Source: UBA7236 sp044227505
Lineage (GTDB): Bacteria > Bacteroidota > Bacteroidia > Chitinophagales > BACL12
Direction of reading: 5' to 3'
Length of the DNA stretch: 64,000 bases
Assembly (NCBI GenBank): GCA_044227505.1
Contig: JBGAWP010000010.1
Coordinates: 1 to 64,000, forward strand
Program-made: the position numbers and the translations under genes
Shown: positions 7,684 to 17,582 of the stretch, piece by piece
How the letters are laid out: each line of letters starts with the position of its first letter
Position numbering within the stretch: position 1 is the stretch's first letter
The notes under the pieces: model-generated
The model's database searches: none
Seen by the model: only the letters and a program-made list of their open reading frames with translations
Told to the model about the DNA's origin: nothing

Positions 7684-10600
7684 CTTAATAATGTGATATT
7701 GCCTTTTTTCTCAAATAAAATTCCATCCGCAAAATTGCCCGTCAATGAATAAACATATACTTCCATCTCCTGCAATTTGCCGTGATAACTTCCATCCCAT
7801 CCGATTTTATAATCCTGTGTTTGAAATACCAGTTCACCCCAGCGATTAAAAATTAATAACTGCATATTTTGAATGCCAAATCCCTTCACATATAAAACGT
7901 CATTAATTCCATCGCCATTCGGTGTAAATGCAGTAGGAATATCTATAACACCGGATGCTTCTGCTTCCACTGTTCTGCAATAGGTATCAGAACATCCGTT
8001 TGAATTGGTAGCTGTTAAACAAACATTATATGTTCCCAATTCGGTGAAAACATGTTGTGCATTTTTATCGGTGGATGTTCCGCCATCTCCAAAGGTCCAT
8101 TCGTAAGTTACGGCATTGGTGCTGAGGTTTGTAAAGGTTACCAACGTGTTTACGATAATATAATACGGATCATCATCGAAAAAAGCGGTGGGTAATCCAT
8201 CTATAATAACTAACTGACTAACAGTATCCGGAATGCCACAATTATACGTTATAAGTTGCACTAAATATTCTCCCGGAATTGTATAGGTATGAATTACACT
8301 TTCTCCCGAATCGGAAGTGCCATCACCAAAATCCCACAGATAAGTATCACCATCTGTAAAATTACTCGTAAAAGTTGCGTCTATCGGAATACAACCTAAA
8401 GCTTCAGATACAAATCCCGTATTAAATTCATATAAATAATTAATAGTAACAGAAAATGTATCAACGCCATTACAACTTTCAGGATCGGTAATTATCAAAG
8501 TAACTATATATTCTCCCGGATCTGAATAAGTATGCGTTGGATTTGTTAATGTGGAAGAGGTGCCATCACCAAAATCCCAATCATAACTTGTGGTTGGTAG
8601 CAATATACCTGTCGTAGTAAATGTTGCAAATAAACTGTCACAATTTTCATCACCGGAATATTCAAATGTTGCAGATATGCTATCATTTAAAACATTTATA
8701 ACAAGATAAGAAGTATCAGCAATATTGCAACTGTTGGAATCAATTGCAATGAGCATCACATCATAGGTTCCAGGAGTTGTATAAGTATGGGATGGTTCAA
8801 ATAAAGTGGAACCCGGAGTGCCATCACCAAAATCCCAGATATAATCCACGGCACCAATACTGGTATTTGTAAAATCAACATCAAAAGGAACACAACCGGA
8901 TAAAGAAGGTTCTGCAAGTGCAGCAGCATAAATACCGGAAAGATTAAAATCTATTTTTGCAACACCAAGATTACAGAGGAAACTTCCATTTGTTTCACTA
9001 TAAGCACCAGCCGTTGTAGGGAAATCACTTAATCCCCAACATCCCGCGCAAACAGCCTGATAAATTGCTCCGTTCTTATCAAATCTGCTTGTTCCACCAT
9101 CAACGTGTTCCGGACTGGTGGGTCCACCAAAATAACTCGCAAATAAAAGGGATACTCCATTTTTAGATAATACATAAAAATAAAAATCATCACCATCTGT
9201 TGTTGATTGAATAGCATCCGGCGTAATGGTCATACCAGTGGTATATCCTGTTGCAACATTATAACCGGCATTCACCGAACCGCCCCATCCACTCACATAA
9301 ACATTTTCACATTCATCAACTAAAAATGCACTCGGTGAAATATTTATTGCTGAGCCACCAGATCCAAAAATTGCAGAGTAATCAACTGTGGTAAGGTCAG
9401 GATTTAATTTCGTGATAAATTGTTTTCCATTTGCCTCAGTATAAACTCCGGGAGTAACAGGATAAGCTCCTTTAGTTTGCCCGGTGAAATAAATATTATC
9501 AGCATCATCTGTTTCCACAAAAAAACATTGATCGTAATTATTTGTTCCAACATAAGTACTGGCAATTAGAGAGGTTGCATCATCACTTATTCTTGCAACC
9601 CATCCGTCGGTAATTCCACCAAGGTAAGTAGTATGCCACACACCGGCTGTAGTAGGAAAATCATTACTCGCAGTTCCACCGCAAACTATCGGTTCACCAA
9701 GTGAATTTATTTTCATGGAATATGCTCCGTCTTCTTCACTTCCGCCGATATATGAAGACCATATGAGAGAAGAAAGGTCATCATTTAATTTAAAAACAAC
9801 TCCCTCCTGATCCCCGGATAATGTACTTTGAAAAACACCTGCAGTAACAGGAAAATTAGTGGATGTTGTACTGGATGCAACAAATATATTATTTGTATTG
9901 TCGAGTATTACTTCACCACGTGCAAAATCGGCATAATTATATTGAGTGGTCAATCCTCCTTTTAAATTCATTCCATCATTATTGGTTCCTCCAATAAATG
10001 TGGAGCCAATTAAAGTGCTTCCATCCGTTGAAAGTTTTGCAACATAAATATCTATACCGGATGAAAAATTTATTATTCCATCAACAGTAACTCCAACACC
10101 ACCATTAAAAGTATCATCGTAACTGGAGGGCAACATTGGGAAATCGGATGAACCCGTTGTTCCATAAATAATTAATTCGCCATCTTCCGTTGCAATTAAA
10201 CTATGCGGTAACTCAGAACTGTTTCCCCCTAAATAGGTACTGTAAATAAGTGAAGTTCCATCAGCACTAAAAAGGGAAATACTAATATCGGTAGAGCCAC
10301 CTTGATAAGATGTAGTATAGGCACCTGCAGTTGTAGGGTATCCCGATCCAAATGCAATGCCTCCGCCAAATAAATTACCATCACTATCATAGGTAGCGGT
10401 ATATCCCCAATTATCTGCCGAAGAACCCGAATAAGATGCAAACACCAATTCCGGATCAATAATTAATTCGAGATTTTTGTTATATCCTTCCGGAAAATTA
10501 AATGTTACAATATTTCCGTTTAAAACATAATCGCATGGTATTGCAACTAATTGCCCTTTTCTTTTTTGATAGGCATAAGGTTTTAATTCTGTAATTGTAG

Positions 10601-11285
10601 TGATGGAAGTTTGAATAAATAATTCCCCATTTATAATTTGAATACCATCAACACCTTCGTATCGAAATTGAATTTGTGACACATCCGAACCGGGATCAAC
10701 TATAATATCATATTTCATATTAATTCCCGAACTATAAATTCGGAGATCAATACCATTGTATAAATTGTTATACGTTAATTCACCAAATGCAGAAACCTTT
10801 GAAGCCCATTTTGAAGGGTCGTTTCCAAGCAAATAATTATAATATTCTTTGGAGGGATTTTTTTTGCTGATCACAGCATTTGTTTTAGCCCCTTCAAAAA
10901 ACATTTTATAGGCATGTCTGTGAATAATATCTTCTCCATCATGTCCATCATCCTGTGTGTGATGCGCATGATGTGCATTCATCAGATCATTTTGATCAAC
11001 CAGATCGAAGGTGATAACATTTTGTTCCAGATAAACTGTTCCGGAACTTATATCAGCCTTATATAAAATATTTGGCAACCACTGATTTTGATTCGGAATA
11101 AATTTTATGGATTGACCGTGTTGTACATGGTCATTTTGCGCCCAGGCTGCACTGGAAAATACCAATACAGTGAGTGAAACTAAGAGGAGTTTTATGGTTT
11201 TAGGGGTTTGTTTCACACCCGTTATTTTAATTATGATACAAAGAAACTCTGTTCCGTTGTATCGGGCAAGGACAGTAAATTTCAC
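7680..11285 (-). CDS. Giant PKD-repeat surface protein with gliding-type (type B) T9SS domain
   Basis: About 1,201 residues. After a signal peptide (KLLLVSLTVLVFSSAAWAQ) comes an N-terminal region (about 55-290) of the kind found in Bacteroidota SBBP-repeat proteins, then SBBP-like propeller repeats (about 290-800; recurrent phrases such as STYLGG, DFPTTAGVW). Four PKD domains follow (about 800-1110) with WDFGDGT or WTFGDGG. The end is a gliding motility-associated C-terminal domain: PTAFTPNGDGINDVLYVKG, FNRWGELVF, GWDGSYHG. Likely a cell-surface adhesin or structural protein exported by T9SS. Start is uncertain: the ATG at 11285 puts 24 extra residues before the signal, while GTG at 11216 (VKQTPKTIK) gives a standard signal peptide. 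It overlaps the SprF-like gene by four bases. Confidence 0.9.
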   Translation of the reverse strand: MKFTVLARYNGTEFLCIIIKITGVKQTPKTIKLLLVSLTVLVFSSAAWAQNDHVQHGQSIKFIPNQNQWLPNILYKADISSGTVYLEQNVITFDLVDQNDLMNAHHAHHTQDDGHDGEDIIHRHAYKMFFEGAKTNAVISKKNPSKEYYNYLLGNDPSKWASKVSAFGELTYNNLYNGIDLRIYSSGINMKYDIIVDPGSDVSQIQFRYEGVDGIQIINGELFIQTSITTITELKPYAYQKRKGQLVAIPCDYVLNGNIVTFNFPEGYNKNLELIIDPELVFASYSGSSADNWGYTATYDSDGNLFGGGIAFGSGYPTTAGAYTTSYQGGSTDISISLFSADGTSLIYSTYLGGNSSELPHSLIATEDGELIIYGTTGSSDFPMLPSSYDDTFNGGVGVTVDGIINFSSGIDIYVAKLSTDGSTLIGSTFIGGTNNDGMNLKGGLTTQYNYADFARGEVILDNTNNIFVASSTTSTNFPVTAGVFQSTLSGDQEGVVFKLNDDLSSLIWSSYIGGSEEDGAYSMKINSLGEPIVCGGTASNDFPTTAGVWHTTYLGGITDGWVARISDDATSLIASTYVGTNNYDQCFFVETDDADNIYFTGQTKGAYPVTPGVYTEANGKQFITKLNPDLTTVDYSAIFGSGGSAINISPSAFLVDECENVYVSGWGGSVNAGYNVATGYTTGMTITPDAIQSTTDGDDFYFYVLSKNGVSLLFASYFGGPTSPEHVDGGTSRFDKNGAIYQAVCAGCWGLSDFPTTAGAYSETNGSFLCNLGVAKIDFNLSGIYAAALAEPSLSGCVPFDVDFTNTSIGAVDYIWDFGDGTPGSTLFEPSHTYTTPGTYDVMLIAIDSNSCNIADTSYLVINVLNDSISATFEYSGDENCDSLFATFTTTGILLPTTSYDWDFGDGTSSTLTNPTHTYSDPGEYIVTLIITDPESCNGVDTFSVTINYLYEFNTGFVSEALGCIPIDATFTSNFTDGDTYLWDFGDGTSDSGESVIHTYTIPGEYLVQLITYNCGIPDTVSQLVIIDGLPTAFFDDDPYYIIVNTLVTFTNLSTNAVTYEWTFGDGGTSTDKNAQHVFTELGTYNVCLTATNSNGCSDTYCRTVEAEASGVIDIPTAFTPNGDGINDVLYVKGFGIQNMQLLIFNRWGELVFQTQDYKIGWDGSYHGKLQEMEVYVYSLTGNFADGILFEKKGNITLLR

Positions 11286-11414
11286 TTTCCGCCACTTTGC
11301 CTAACTATAAAGTTAATAATTTATGCGGGAAATTCAGGAGAAAAGGGAAAATTGCCAAAAAATTGCAATTCAGCAAAGTGCCATTCCTGGTAAACAAATG
11401 TCGTATTTCTGAAA

Positions 11415-13922
11415 TTAGTCCTGCAGATACAACCTTCTTACCCTTTGTGAAATGGACGTCATGATCTCATAGGCAATGGTGTCTTGTCGCAAAGCGTATT
11501 CTGTTATAGGTATTGTATTTCCGAATATCTCAACTGTATCGCCTTCCCGGGCTTCAGGAATAGCCGAAATATCAATCATGGTCATATCCATACAAACCTT
11601 TCCAACAACAGGTGCAATTTTGCCCGATACCGAAACAATTCCGGCACCATTGCTCAATTTTCTGGAAAAACCATCGGCATATCCTATATTTATGGTTGCA
11701 ATACGCATATTTTTATCCGAGATAAAAGCTCTTCCGTATCCAACACTTTCCCCTACACCAATTTCCTTTATTTGAGCAATCGTGGTTTGTAAGATACTTA
11801 CCGGAAGCAACGCTGTCTGCATGGTTTCAGAAGGATCAACTCCATACAAACCAATGCCAAGTCGAACCATATCGTATTGAGCATCAGCTAATTGTGTAAT
11901 TCCCGGCGAATTAACAAGATGTCGTAAAACCGGATAATCAAGTGTTTTAATGATCTTCTGTGACCAATTTTCAAATTTAAAGATCTGTTCCTGAGTGAAT
12001 GTTTCCTGTTTTGGATCATCAGCGGACGATAAATGGGAAAATATACTGGCAACTCTTATTTGCGGGTTTTTGGAAATAGTTTCTACCAGAGAATTCAGAT
12101 CTTTTTCCTCAAAACCCAATCTATGCATTCCGGTATCGAGTTTTATATGAATGGGGAATGGTCCTGAAACCGGCGAATCTCCGGCATTTTGTTTTCCCTT
12201 GAGCAATTCCAAAAAATTATTCAGGATCCTGAAACTATACAATTCAGGTTCCAGTTGAAATTGTATGATCTGATCAAATGTTTCCGGTTCGGGATTCATT
12301 ACCATAATGGGTAATTTAATTCCTTGCCGGCGAAGTTCTACCCCTTCATCTGCATAAGCAACTGCTAAATAATCAACACGATTATGGGAAAGAACACGTG
12401 CAATTTCCGCCTGCCCGCTTCCATAAGAAAAAGCCTTTACCATTACCATGGTCTTTACACCGGGTTTTAATAATGACCTATACACATTTAAATTATGTAC
12501 CAAATTATTCAGTTGAATTTTCAATACAGTGCCATGCGTTTTTAATGCGAGCAAAGAACTTATTTTTTCCAACTGAAATCTTCTCGCTCCTTTTAATAAA
12601 ATAATTTCATTCTCGAAATGAGATGCATTAAATTGTTTAATAAAAGAGGTGGTATCCGGGAAAAAGGAACTGTTTAAATCGTTAAAATAATTTTTATTGG
12701 AAGAAATATTTTCACCAATGCCATAAAATTTTTCTATTGCAAGTTTTTTTAATATTTCTGCAATTTTTTTATATAAAATTGTTGCTTCTTCTCCACTTTC
12801 ATCAAAATCACTTAGAATTACTGTTTTGTGCGAGCCTTCACTATGATGTATTAAAAAATGTAATGCTATATCAAGAGAAGTAAGATCTGCACTATAAGCA
12901 TCATTAATTAAAATACAATTATTTACCCCTTTTATCAATTCCAGGCGCATACTTACCGAAGGAAGGGTTTTCGCCTGAAGCGTAATGTTTTCAATGCTTT
13001 TGTCGTTCAGCTTTATGTGGTATTCGAGGATAAAAAGTGCAGTAATGATTGCATGTACTGCATTTTCAAAAGATGCCTGATCAGTAAATGGAATTGTAAA
13101 ATGTAGTATGTATGATTTGTATGCAACGGTAAACAAAGTTTCCTCAGTAAGTATTTCTATATCCTTAATAAAAACATCTGCATTTAATTCTGAATTTGTA
13201 CTCCAGGTTATTGTATTTTGAGAATCTGAAATTAATTCATCAATTATTGTGTGATCTTTTCTATAAATGATTGATTTTGTATTTTTAAATAATTTTAATT
13301 TTTCTTTGGTCTTTTCAATTTCGTTAATAAATCCTTCGTTGTGGGTTTTTGTGATATTTGTAATGATACCGATATCGGGGCGAATAATATTTTCCAAAAC
13401 ATGCATTTCATCCGGCAAAGAAATTCCCGCCTCAAAAATGGCCAGTTCATTTTTTTCATCCATTGTCCAGACACTAAGTGGAACTCCTATTTGCGAGTTG
13501 AAACTTTTGGGACTTCTCACAATATCGAGATCAATTTTTAATAAATGATATAACCATTCTTTTGTTATGGTCTTTCCATTACTTCCGGTGATGCCAACTA
13601 CCGGAATCGAAAATTGTTTTCTGTGATATGCAGCTAATTGTTGAAGTGCCTTAATTGAATTCTCCACCAATAAATAGTTACAATCTGAAAAGGTTTGAGC
13701 GGGAATTTTTTCCACTACAAAATTTCTAACACCTGATTCCCGTGCCTGATCAATATACTTATGGCCATCCAATTGTTTGCCGCTGATGGCAAAAAACAGC
13801 GACCATTCTCCAAAAATCACATTGCGCGAATCTGTCAATAAATGTTCTATTCTTGCATCGGGTCTGACAATTTGTCCCCGGCAATCAAGTATTTCACAAA
13901 TAGCTTCAACGGTATAATTCAT
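11415..13922 (-). CDS. murF-alr: Bifunctional MurF ligase / alanine racemase
   Basis: Fusion of two peptidoglycan enzymes, 835 residues. The first half is MurF (UDP-MurNAc-tripeptide:D-Ala-D-Ala ligase): substrate-binding N-terminus, ATP loop GITGSNGKT, then the Mur middle and C-terminal domains. The second half is a fold-III alanine racemase: PLP lysine in MVMVKAFSYGSG, the GYADGFSR region and the partner-chain tyrosine segment. Together they make D-Ala and add D-Ala-D-Ala to the muropeptide. This fusion is known across Bacteroidota. The start is set at ATG 13922 (MNYTVEAICEILDC); the longer frame to 14240 would run into secA and has no family similarity. Divergent from secA. Confidence 0.95.
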   Translation of the reverse strand: MNYTVEAICEILDCRGQIVRPDARIEHLLTDSRNVIFGEWSLFFAISGKQLDGHKYIDQARESGVRNFVVEKIPAQTFSDCNYLLVENSIKALQQLAAYHRKQFSIPVVGITGSNGKTITKEWLYHLLKIDLDIVRSPKSFNSQIGVPLSVWTMDEKNELAIFEAGISLPDEMHVLENIIRPDIGIITNITKTHNEGFINEIEKTKEKLKLFKNTKSIIYRKDHTIIDELISDSQNTITWSTNSELNADVFIKDIEILTEETLFTVAYKSYILHFTIPFTDQASFENAVHAIITALFILEYHIKLNDKSIENITLQAKTLPSVSMRLELIKGVNNCILINDAYSADLTSLDIALHFLIHHSEGSHKTVILSDFDESGEEATILYKKIAEILKKLAIEKFYGIGENISSNKNYFNDLNSSFFPDTTSFIKQFNASHFENEIILLKGARRFQLEKISSLLALKTHGTVLKIQLNNLVHNLNVYRSLLKPGVKTMVMVKAFSYGSGQAEIARVLSHNRVDYLAVAYADEGVELRRQGIKLPIMVMNPEPETFDQIIQFQLEPELYSFRILNNFLELLKGKQNAGDSPVSGPFPIHIKLDTGMHRLGFEEKDLNSLVETISKNPQIRVASIFSHLSSADDPKQETFTQEQIFKFENWSQKIIKTLDYPVLRHLVNSPGITQLADAQYDMVRLGIGLYGVDPSETMQTALLPVSILQTTIAQIKEIGVGESVGYGRAFISDKNMRIATINIGYADGFSRKLSNGAGIVSVSGKIAPVVGKVCMDMTMIDISAIPEAREGDTVEIFGNTIPITEYALRQDTIAYEIMTSISQRVRRLYLQD

Positions 13923-14026
13923 GACTGAAATTCGCTGTAAAGCTAATACAATCGCATATTCATAGCTATTTTGGAGGGTTTTTGGCTTTACTTGTGTTAA
14001 AATAAGGGATACCTTTTTACAATCCC

Positions 14027-14034
14027 TATCTTTG
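14027..14034 (+). promoter_or_regulatory. -7 promoter box of secA
   Basis: TATCTTTG, exact match to TAnnTTTG, in the divergent gap between murF-alr and secA. It predicts a leader of about 50 bases before ATG 14095. No convincing TTG at -33 was found. Confidence 0.6.
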
Positions 14035-14094
14035 CACTTCATGTGGGGAACGACTTTTGTCTTCCTGCAAACCTTAAATTGAGTAAAAACATCT

Positions 14095-17000
14095 ATGAGT
14101 TTAATATCCAACGTACTCTCCAAATTATTTGGTGGTAATAAATACGAGAAAGACATAAAGGCGATCATGCCGCTGGTTGAGCAGATAAAAGTGGAATATG
14201 CAAAACTTGAAAAAATCTCCAATGATGAACTTCGCAACAAAACGCCGGAGTTCAGACGGAGAATAAAGGACCATTTAAAGGAAATTGATGAACGTATTCA
14301 AACACTGAAGTCGGAACCGGATTCCCCTCAGTTGGAAGATGTGGATCGCAAAGACGAGATCTATAAAGAAATTGATGAGTTGATGAAGGAAAGAGACAAT
14401 AAGATAGAAGAGATCTTATTGATCATACTTCCTGAAGCTTTCGCGGTAATGAAGGAAACTGCACATCGTTTTACCGAATATGCCGAAATTGAATCAACAG
14501 CAACTCAATTGGATCGTGATCTGGCAGTTGATAATGATTTTGTTACCATTCACGGGGATAAAGCTATTTATAAAAATGAATGGGAAGCTGCCGGTGTTCC
14601 GATCAAATGGAATATGGTACATTATGATGTGCAACTTATTGGTGGAATTGTTTTACACCAGGGAAAAATATCGGAGATGGCAACAGGGGAAGGAAAAACT
14701 TTGGTTGCCACACTGCCTGCATATTTAAATGCATTGCCCGGAGAGGGAATTCATATTGTAACAGTAAATAATTATCTCGCTCGTCGTGATGCCGAATGGA
14801 ATGCGCCTATTTTTAACTTTTTGGGAATGCGTGTGGATTGTATAGATCAATACCAGCCAAATTCCACAGAAAGAAGAAATGCCTATTTAGCAGACCTTAC
14901 TTATGGAACAAACAATGAATTTGGTTTTGATTATCTGAGAGATAATATGGTGCGCACCGTTGATGAAAAAGTACAACGCAAACATCATTACGCCATGGTG
15001 GATGAGGTGGATTCAGTTTTGGTGGATGATGCAAGAACTCCATTGATAATTTCCGGTCCGGTACCTAAAGGCGGTGATGCTGAAGTTTATAACGTTTTAA
15101 AACCGCGTATCCATAAATTAATTGAAGCACAAAAAAAAGTATTTACCTATAATTTAACGGAAGCGAGGAAATTAATTGAGGCAGGAAAAACTAAAGAAGG
15201 TGGAATTCATCTTTTCCGTGCACACCGCGCTCTGCCAAAAAATAATGCACTCATTAAATTATTGAGTGAAGAAGGGGTTAGAAGATTATTAAGTGATACA
15301 GAAGGTGTATATATTTCTGAGCATAATAAACGCATGCCGGAAATTGACAACGATCTGTTTTTTGTTATTGAAGAAAAACAAAATTCTGTTGACTTAACCG
15401 ATAAAGGAATTGAATTAATTACAGAAGGTGGTGATGATCCAACATTTTTTATTATTCCGGATGTAGGAGCAATGATCGCAGAAATTGATCGCAACGCACA
15501 AACGAAAGAAGAACAGATAGCTGCAAAGGATCAGTTAATGCAGGATTTCGCAGTTAAAAGTGAGCGCATTCACTCCGTTCAACAGTTGTTAAAAGCATAT
15601 ACCGTTTTTGAAAAAGATGTGGAATATGTGGTAATGGACAGCAAGGTGAAAATTGTTGATGAACAAACTGGCCGTATATTAGAAGGAAGAAGATATAGTG
15701 ATGGTTTGCATCAGGCAATTGAAGCAAAAGAAAATGTAAAAGTGGAAGCTTTAACACAAACTTATGCAACTATCACACTGCAAAATTATTTCCGTATGTT
15801 TCATAAATTATGCGGCATGACAGGAACTGCAGAAACGGAGGCTGGTGAATTTTGGGAAATATATAAATTAGATGTTACAGCGATCCCAACAAATAAACCG
15901 ATCATCAGAAAAGATATTGAAGATTATGTATATAAAACACGTAAAGAAAAATATCTTGCCGTTATTGATCGTATTCAACAATTGGTGAATGATGGTCGTC
16001 CGGTATTGGTTGGAACTACCTCAGTTGAGGTAAGTGAATTACTCGCCCGAATGTTGCAGATGAAAGGAATTAAACACAATGTATTAAATGCGAAACAACA
16101 TCAGCGTGAGGCGGAAATAGTTGCCGATGCAGGTAAAGCAGGTTCGGTTACTATTGCAACAAATATGGCGGGTCGTGGAACGGATATTAAATTAGGAGTT
16201 GGAGTTGTAGCTGCCGGTGGATTGGCAATTATTGGTACAGAACGCCATGAATCACGTCGTGTTGACAGGCAGTTACGTGGACGTTCAGGACGCCAGGGTG
16301 ATCCGGGTTCCAGCGAATTTTATGTTTCATTGGAAGATAACCTGATGCGTTTATTCGGAAGCGAAAGAATTGCGAAAGTAATGGATACCATGGGTTATAA
16401 AGAAGGTGAAGTAATTCAGCACCGGATGATCACAAAATCCATTGAACGCGCTCAGAAAAAAGTGGAAGAAAATAACTTTGGTATCAGAAAAAGATTATTG
16501 GAATATGATGATGTAATGAATAATCAACGCACACTTGTTTATCAAAAAAGAAATCATGCATTATCCGGAGAAAGATTGACCATAGATTTAAATAATACTA
16601 TTTATGATCTCTGTGATGAATTGGTAAATACTCATGTTGATAGTAAAGATTATGAAGCCTTTACTTTAGATGTAATTCGTTATTTCAGTATGGAACCTGA
16701 AATTTCAAAAAAGGAATTTGAGAGTGAAAAACCGGAGAGCATTACAGATAAATTATATGGCAATGCAAAAGAATATTACAAACGCAAATGCCAAGCGGTT
16801 TTAAATAAAGTTTATCCTCTGGTTAAAGATCTTTATACATCACGTGGCGAAACACTCGAAAATGTAATTGTGCCATTTACCGATGGAAGAAAAGGTTTAA
16901 ATGTGATGGTGAATTTGGTAAGGGCAAATGATACGAATGGCGATGAAATAAATATCGCAATTGAGAGGATGATCAGTTTAATTGTGATTGACGATCATTG

Positions 17001-17472
17001 GAAAGATCATCTTCGCAATATGGATGATCTGAAACAATCGGTACAAAATGCTACTTACGAACAAAAGGATCCGCTTTTGATATACAAATTCGAGGCATTT
17101 AATATGTTCAAAAAAATGCTGAGCGAATTAAATAAGGAGATCGTTTCATTTTTATTTAAAGGGTATGTACCTCTTAAAACTGCCGATGATGTGCGCACTG
17201 CTGCACCGCAGAAGAGAACAGATATGAGCAATTTAAAAGAGACACGCGACGATGGCGGCGCAGCACCCGGAAACCGCGGCCCGGCTCAGCAGGAAAGAAA
17301 AGCTGTGGAACCGATACGCGTTGAAAAAAAGGTAGGAAGAAATGACACCTGCCCATGCGGAAGCGGAAAAAATATAAAAATTGTCACGGGAAAGAGGAAT
17401 GAGGAGAAAGGAGAGAGGAGAAAGGAGAGAGGAAAGAGGAGAAAGGAGAAAGGAGTAAGGAGAGAGGAGTAA
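14095..17472 (+). CDS. secA: Preprotein translocase ATPase SecA (3' end frameshifted)
   Basis: Motor of the Sec pathway, 1,125 residues as read. Motifs: Walker A ATGEGKT (196-202), VDEVDSVLVDDARTPL (DEAD-like box), preprotein cross-linking domain, helicase motifs MAGRGTDIKLG and RQLRGRSGRQGD, then the scaffold and wing domains. The insertion-rich form is usual in Bacteroidota. The C-terminal zinc finger begins correctly (C1086-P-C1088-GSGK), then leaves the frame: with one more A in the A6 run at 17367-17372 it would read KKYKNCHGKEE and stop at 17400-17402. As assembled it runs on through a purine-rich repeat, adding a Lys/Glu/Arg-rich tail and losing the last Cys-His pair. Sequencing error or real mutation cannot be told apart here. 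Confidence 0.96.
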   Translation: MSLISNVLSKLFGGNKYEKDIKAIMPLVEQIKVEYAKLEKISNDELRNKTPEFRRRIKDHLKEIDERIQTLKSEPDSPQLEDVDRKDEIYKEIDELMKERDNKIEEILLIILPEAFAVMKETAHRFTEYAEIESTATQLDRDLAVDNDFVTIHGDKAIYKNEWEAAGVPIKWNMVHYDVQLIGGIVLHQGKISEMATGEGKTLVATLPAYLNALPGEGIHIVTVNNYLARRDAEWNAPIFNFLGMRVDCIDQYQPNSTERRNAYLADLTYGTNNEFGFDYLRDNMVRTVDEKVQRKHHYAMVDEVDSVLVDDARTPLIISGPVPKGGDAEVYNVLKPRIHKLIEAQKKVFTYNLTEARKLIEAGKTKEGGIHLFRAHRALPKNNALIKLLSEEGVRRLLSDTEGVYISEHNKRMPEIDNDLFFVIEEKQNSVDLTDKGIELITEGGDDPTFFIIPDVGAMIAEIDRNAQTKEEQIAAKDQLMQDFAVKSERIHSVQQLLKAYTVFEKDVEYVVMDSKVKIVDEQTGRILEGRRYSDGLHQAIEAKENVKVEALTQTYATITLQNYFRMFHKLCGMTGTAETEAGEFWEIYKLDVTAIPTNKPIIRKDIEDYVYKTRKEKYLAVIDRIQQLVNDGRPVLVGTTSVEVSELLARMLQMKGIKHNVLNAKQHQREAEIVADAGKAGSVTIATNMAGRGTDIKLGVGVVAAGGLAIIGTERHESRRVDRQLRGRSGRQGDPGSSEFYVSLEDNLMRLFGSERIAKVMDTMGYKEGEVIQHRMITKSIERAQKKVEENNFGIRKRLLEYDDVMNNQRTLVYQKRNHALSGERLTIDLNNTIYDLCDELVNTHVDSKDYEAFTLDVIRYFSMEPEISKKEFESEKPESITDKLYGNAKEYYKRKCQAVLNKVYPLVKDLYTSRGETLENVIVPFTDGRKGLNVMVNLVRANDTNGDEINIAIERMISLIVIDDHWKDHLRNMDDLKQSVQNATYEQKDPLLIYKFEAFNMFKKMLSELNKEIVSFLFKGYVPLKTADDVRTAAPQKRTDMSNLKETRDDGGAAPGNRGPAQQERKAVEPIRVEKKVGRNDTCPCGSGKNIKIVTGKRNEEKGERRKERGKRRKEKGVRREE

Positions 17473-17478
17473 GGAGTT
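17397..17478. repeat. Purine-rich GGAGAAA-type simple repeat
   Basis: About 80 bases of GAGGAGAAAGGAGA-like units on the plus strand. It lies after the expected secA stop and is translated only because of the frameshift. It is the complement type of the CT-rich tracts at 21-118 and 23500-23535. Confidence 0.75.
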
Positions 17479-17520
17479 TAAATTTCTTGCGAAATTTTTA
17501 TAACGCATTAAATTGTTTCC

Positions 17521-17562
17521 TAGGTCATATGTCCTAGGTCATATGTCCTAGGTCATATGTCC
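17521..17562. repeat. Three exact tandem copies of a 14-bp unit
   Basis: TAGGTCATATGTCC repeated three times without a mismatch, between secA and deoC, 20 bases before the deoC start. Each junction creates the palindrome CCTAGG and each unit holds CATATG. It might be an operator-like array or plain slippage. Confidence 0.9.
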
Positions 17563-17582
17563 TACTTCCTAAAAATACATCA

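Noticed and set aside
11476..11792. Plus-strand frames opposite the alanine racemase part
   Set aside because: Overlap a real gene on the other strand and show no protein family features.
13923..14240. N-terminal extension of murF-alr
   Set aside because: It overlaps secA by 146 bases, has no MurF similarity, and a family-like start exists at ATG 13922.
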